The position numbers and the translations under genes were made by a program. From an uncultured Aquimarina sp. (lineage in GTDB: Bacteria > Bacteroidota > Bacteroidia > Flavobacteriales > Flavobacteriaceae), in the NCBI GenBank assembly GCA_947500505.1, contig CANMSL010000001.1, positions 930,001-994,000 of the forward strand: a DNA stretch of 64,000 nucleotides. The letters are read 5' to 3'. Positions 60,632 to 64,000 of this stretch are shown one piece after another. The notes beneath the pieces were generated by a model, which was not told the origin of the DNA, made no database searches, and worked only from the letters and a program-made list of their open reading frames with translations. Position 1 is the stretch's first letter, and every line of letters begins with the position of its first letter.

Positions 60632-61909
60632 ATGGGGTGTAGTAGTTGTTCCTCCGGGAAAGACGGACAACCAAAAGGATGTAAGAATAATGGTACATGC
60701 GGTACAGATGGTTGCAATAAATTAACAGTTTTTGATTGGTTATCAAATATGTCGCTACCTAGTGGAGTGGCACCCTTTCATTGTGTAGAGGTTCGTTTTA
60801 AAAACGGACGCAAAAGCTTTTTCAAGAATACAGAAAATCTGTCGTTAAGTATCGGAGATATTGTAGCTACTGAAGCCTCTCCCGGTCATGATGTGGGTAT
60901 AGTCACACTTACTGGTGAGTTGGTACGTATTCAAATGAAAAAGAAGAAAGTAGATGTAGAAAGTGAGGAAGTCAAGAAAATATATAGAAAAGCATCACAG
61001 AAGGATATTGATATATGGCAGAAAGCCAGAGATCGAGAACAAGCGATACAGGTTCGTTCCAGAGAAATTGCAATACGATTAAAATTACAAATGAAAATCT
61101 CTGATATAGAGTTTCAGGGAGATGGTTCTAAATGTACTTTTTACTATACTGCAGAAGATCGTGTTGATTTCAGACAGCTGATTAAAGAATTTGCGCAAGA
61201 ATTCAGTACCAGAATAGAAATGCGCCAGATAGGTTTCCGTCAGGAAGCTGCCAGATTGGGAGGTATCGGTTCTTGCGGAAGAGAATTATGCTGCTCTACC
61301 TGGCTTACAGATTTCAGATCGGTAAATACCAGTGCTGCCAGATATCAACAATTGTCATTAAATCCTCAGAAATTAGCAGGTCAGTGTGGGAAACTAAAAT
61401 GTTGTCTCAACTATGAACTGGATGCTTATATAGATGCTTTGAAAGAGTTTCCCAAAACAGAAATTAAATTACAAACAGAAAAAGGCATAGCCGTATGTCA
61501 AAAAATTGATATTTTCAAAGGATATTTATGGTATGCCTATGAAGGGGAATGGATGAATTGGCATAAGATTTCAGCTGATCACGCAAATGAGATCATAGAA
61601 GCTAACAAAAACAAAGAAAAGGTGGCTAGCCTTGAAGAATTTGCTTCAGAACTTATTGAGGATACTAAAGTGGATTTTGAAAACGTTGTAGGACAGGATA
61701 GTCTAACTCGTTTTGATCAACCGAAAAGGAGCAGAAGAAGAAATAAAAACCGAAATAGAAACAAAAAGAAAGTTTCTGCAGAAAAGAAAAATTCAACTGT
61801 ACAACCAACAAAAGGAGGTAAAACTGAAAGTAAAAATTCTACCAGAAAAAATAACCACCGTAATAAAAAACGTAAACCACAGCAGCGAAAGAACAATGAT
61901 AAATCTTAG
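60632..61909 (+). CDS. ricT: RicT/PSP1-family protein
   Basis: The 425-residue protein begins MGCSSCSSGKDGQPKGCKNNGTCGTDGC, with clustered Cys, then the PSP1 C-terminal-type domain. Conserved parts are CVEVRFKNGRKSFF (near 50), the IGFRQEAARLGGIGSCGRELCCSTWL segment (near 207), and QCGKLKCCLNYELDAY near 250. In B. subtilis RicT is an iron-sulphur-containing subunit in a complex for RNase Y. The tail from about 365 is very basic (Lys/Arg/Asn) and low-complexity. The gldH start lies within its end. Confidence 0.85.
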   Translation: MGCSSCSSGKDGQPKGCKNNGTCGTDGCNKLTVFDWLSNMSLPSGVAPFHCVEVRFKNGRKSFFKNTENLSLSIGDIVATEASPGHDVGIVTLTGELVRIQMKKKKVDVESEEVKKIYRKASQKDIDIWQKARDREQAIQVRSREIAIRLKLQMKISDIEFQGDGSKCTFYYTAEDRVDFRQLIKEFAQEFSTRIEMRQIGFRQEAARLGGIGSCGRELCCSTWLTDFRSVNTSAARYQQLSLNPQKLAGQCGKLKCCLNYELDAYIDALKEFPKTEIKLQTEKGIAVCQKIDIFKGYLWYAYEGEWMNWHKISADHANEIIEANKNKEKVASLEEFASELIEDTKVDFENVVGQDSLTRFDQPKRSRRRNKNRNRNKKKVSAEKKNSTVQPTKGGKTESKNSTRKNNHRNKKRKPQQRKNNDKS

Positions 61910-62390
61910 GTTTTTTATATTGCTTTTTTTGATAATAGGTTTTATTTCTTGTGATGACAAACGGGTTTTTGATGAGTACAAAACTGTGTCTGATACGTGG
62001 GAAAAAGATGAAAAGATAAGTTTTACATTACCAGAACTTGATTCAGTTCAGCGATATAATCTTTTTATAAATGTGAGAAACACGAATGGCTACAAGTATA
62101 GTAACTTGTTTCTGATTAGTAAGATGGAATTCCCTAATGGTAAAATTGTTACCGATACCTTAGAATATGAAATGGCAAAACCAAATGGAGAATGGTTAGG
62201 TGAAGGGTTTACAGACCTAAAGGAAAGTAAACTGTGGTATAAAGAAAACGTGAGTTTTACAGAAAAAGGAATATATAAAGTAGTTCTTCAGCATGCGATG
62301 AGAAAAAATGGAGAGACACTTGGAATAAATTCATTAGAAGGAATTACTGATATAGGTTTTAGAATTGAATTTGCAGAAAACCCTAAATAA
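61896..62390 (+). CDS. gldH: gliding motility lipoprotein GldH
   Basis: The start at 61896 (MINLRFFILLFLIIGFISC, Cys19) gives a 164-residue lipoprotein and is preferred to the 61713 start, which lies in the ricT frame. The mature part has the GldH pattern FDEYKTVSDTWEKDEKISFTLP and NLFINVRNTNGYKYSNLFL, with LGEGFTDLKESKLWYKENV near 112-130. GldH is needed for gliding motility and linked to the type IX secretion apparatus in Bacteroidota. It overlaps ricT by 14 bases and is 1 bp from the PBP gene. Confidence 0.9.
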   Translation: MINLRFFILLFLIIGFISCDDKRVFDEYKTVSDTWEKDEKISFTLPELDSVQRYNLFINVRNTNGYKYSNLFLISKMEFPNGKIVTDTLEYEMAKPNGEWLGEGFTDLKESKLWYKENVSFTEKGIYKVVLQHAMRKNGETLGINSLEGITDIGFRIEFAENPK

Positions 62391-62391
62391 C

Positions 62392-64000
62392 ATGGCTAAA
62401 GCAACACCCAAATCAACTAGAAAAACATCAAAAACCCCTCAGGTAAATGTGATAAAATACATAAAGTGGTTTTGGATCACTTTTGCATTAGGAGTATTTC
62501 TGGTGGTCCTTTTATTTCTACTTGCCAGTTGGGGAGTTTTTGGAGAGATGCCAGGTTTTGACGAATTAGAGAATCCACAGAATGATTTGGCAACTCAGAT
62601 TATATCTTCCGATGGAAAACAAATAGGAACTTTTTTTAAAGAGAACAGAACTCCTGTTAATTTTGAAGATTTAGCTCCAGACTTAGTAAATGCGCTGGTG
62701 GCGACAGAAGATGCTCGTTATTATGAACACTCAGGAATAGACGCAAGAGGAACTATTCGGGCTTTCGCATTTTTAGGAACAAAAGGGGGAGCAAGTACCA
62801 TTACACAACAATTAGCAAAACTTCTTTTTACCGGAACCAGATCCAAAGGATGGCAACGATATACACAAAAAATTAAGGAATGGGTAATCGCCACCCGATT
62901 AGAAAGACAATATACTAAAGATGAAATAATGACAATGTACCTTAATAAGTATGATTTCCTAAATCAGGCCATTGGTATTAGTTCTGCATCTCGTATTTAT
63001 TTTAATAAAACACCAAAAGACCTAAAGAAAGAAGAGGCAGCGGTTTTAGTGGGTATGCTAAAGAATTCTGCACTTTTTAATCCTTTGCGCCGACCAGAAA
63101 TGGTAAAAGATCGCCGAGATGTAGTTTTATCTCAAATGGCTAAATATGAGTACATCACAACTAAGGAAAAAGATAGCTTACAGCAATTGCCTTTAAAATT
63201 AGACTATGCGCCAGAAGGCCATTCTGATGGAATTGCCACTTATTTCAGAGAATATGTAAGAAGTTGGATGGGGGAATGGGTGAAAAAAAATCCTAAAGGA
63301 GAGAATGAGGAAGGTGAAACACAATACTTTAATATATATAGAGACGGATTAAGGATCAATGTTACTATAGATTCCAGAATGCAAAAATATGCTGAGGAAG
63401 CTGTGCACGAACATATGTCTAACTTACAAAAAGAATTTGTCAAGCAGGAACAGAAAAATAAAACGACACCTTTTCGAGATCTAACAAAAAAAGAAGTTGA
63501 AGGGATCATCAACAGAGCAATAAGGAGTTCTGCCCGCAGAAAGAAAATGTTATCGGAGGATAAGAGTGAAGAGGAGATCCTAAAATCTTTTGATGTTAAG
63601 ACTGAAATGAAAGTATTTTCCTGGAAAGGATATATTGATACAATAATGACTCCGAGAGATTCAATTTTATATTATAAAGGATTTTTACGATCCGGTATGA
63701 TGTCCATGGAACCTCAAACTGGTCATGTAAAAGCATGGGTTGGAGGGGTTGATATAAAACATTTTCAGTATGACCATGTCTATCAGGGAGCACGTCAGGT
63801 AGGATCTACCTTTAAGCCTTTTGTATATGCTACTGCTATTGACCAACTAAAATTATCTCCCTGCGATACTTTACCAATGTCTCAAATCACTATTCCGGCT
63901 GGATCACATGGTGTAACTGAAGATTGGACTCCCAAAAATAGTGATGCTGAATATACAGGATATTTAAGTCTTAAGGAAGCATTAGCAAAATCAGTAAATA
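62392..64000 (+). CDS. penicillin-binding protein 1A-type (class A), 3' end outside window
   Basis: About 536 codons are visible. The protein has a basic cytoplasmic N-terminus, one membrane span (WFWITFALGVFLVVLLFLL, near 27-45), the glycosyltransferase domain (ATEDARYYEHSGIDARGTIRA; GGASTITQQLAKLLF, near 103-150) and the start of the transpeptidase domain. The active-site SxxK is in GARQVGSTFKPFVYA (near 464-470). It polymerises and crosslinks peptidoglycan. It follows gldH by 1 bp, a common arrangement in Bacteroidota. Confidence 0.95.
   Translation, partial: MAKATPKSTRKTSKTPQVNVIKYIKWFWITFALGVFLVVLLFLLASWGVFGEMPGFDELENPQNDLATQIISSDGKQIGTFFKENRTPVNFEDLAPDLVNALVATEDARYYEHSGIDARGTIRAFAFLGTKGGASTITQQLAKLLFTGTRSKGWQRYTQKIKEWVIATRLERQYTKDEIMTMYLNKYDFLNQAIGISSASRIYFNKTPKDLKKEEAAVLVGMLKNSALFNPLRRPEMVKDRRDVVLSQMAKYEYITTKEKDSLQQLPLKLDYAPEGHSDGIATYFREYVRSWMGEWVKKNPKGENEEGETQYFNIYRDGLRINVTIDSRMQKYAEEAVHEHMSNLQKEFVKQEQKNKTTPFRDLTKKEVEGIINRAIRSSARRKKMLSEDKSEEEILKSFDVKTEMKVFSWKGYIDTIMTPRDSILYYKGFLRSGMMSMEPQTGHVKAWVGGVDIKHFQYDHVYQGARQVGSTFKPFVYATAIDQLKLSPCDTLPMSQITIPAGSHGVTEDWTPKNSDAEYTGYLSLKEALAKSVN

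Noticed and set aside
61713..61895. Longer N-terminus of GldH
   Set aside because: It is a Lys-rich shadow of the ricT tail; the lipoprotein signal begins at 61896.

Overview
The window is AT-rich chromosomal DNA from a marine-type member of the Bacteroidota, most probably a Flavobacteriaceae relative of Aquimarina. The genus is inference. The evidence is the complete Bat (aerotolerance) operon, the gliding lipoprotein gene gldH next to a class A PBP, the ABC-permease/M1-peptidase fusion, BlaI/BlaR1 with a TonB tail, TPR-helix-turn-helix membrane regulators, many lipoproteins, TTG starts, and a TTG-N19-TAnnTTTG promoter. No tRNA, rRNA, CRISPR array or complete insertion sequence was seen.

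Layout. 1-3.9 kb: a truncated erythromycin-esterase-like gene, an unlisted 55-residue peptide with a Bacteroidota RiPP-type GG leader, and a transmembrane TPR-HTH regulator. Two palindromes sharing a TTCTAGAA core lie upstream of the peptide and the regulator. 4-12 kb: an accessory, repeat-rich stretch. It holds a lipoprotein with a six-Cys tail, a CPBP intramembrane protease, three very small proteins, a gene remnant, an ECF-type sigma factor and a secreted OmpA-like protein, with a 38-bp repeat on both sides of part of it. 12-27 kb: mostly housekeeping and single-function genes (ABC exporter-type ATPase plus permease/M1 peptidase, hemB, TerB-like protein, cytochrome c, DinB-like protein, CNNM transporter, MGMT, serine hydrolase, 3'-5' exonuclease, phosphatase, AlbA_2 protein, SDR). 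27-37 kb: moxR, a DUF58 protein, BatD-like protein, batA, small membrane protein, flavodoxin-like reductase, batB, batC, batD, batE, all on the plus strand. 37-45.6 kb: DUF418 protein, SulP transporter with beta-carbonic anhydrase, a MITE-like inverted-repeat element, cvpA, a CREST-type membrane protein, pheS. 45.6-49.4 kb: a blaI/blaR1 pair lying between two paralogous lipoprotein genes, with three AAACTA-N6-TAGTTT dyads in the blaI promoter region. 49.6-55.5 kb: trpS, an acyltransferase, an ECF sigma/anti-sigma-barrel pair, a lipoprotein, recA. 55.6-59 kb: a second accessory island with a 28-residue Cys peptide behind a strong Shine-Dalgarno sequence, a second TPR-HTH regulator and an unknown lipoprotein, with identical terminators after the peptide and after the lipoprotein. 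59.4-64 kb: trhO, ricT, gldH and a truncated class A PBP gene.

The most promising material for something undescribed is (1) the two TPR-HTH membrane regulators, each beside a short Cys-containing peptide, (2) the Cys-tail lipoprotein/CPBP protease/small hydrophobic peptide cluster at 5.0-7.6 kb, and (3) the BlaI-BlaR1 system flanked by a lipoprotein pair whose leaders carry terminator-like hairpins. Functions proposed for these are inference from context.
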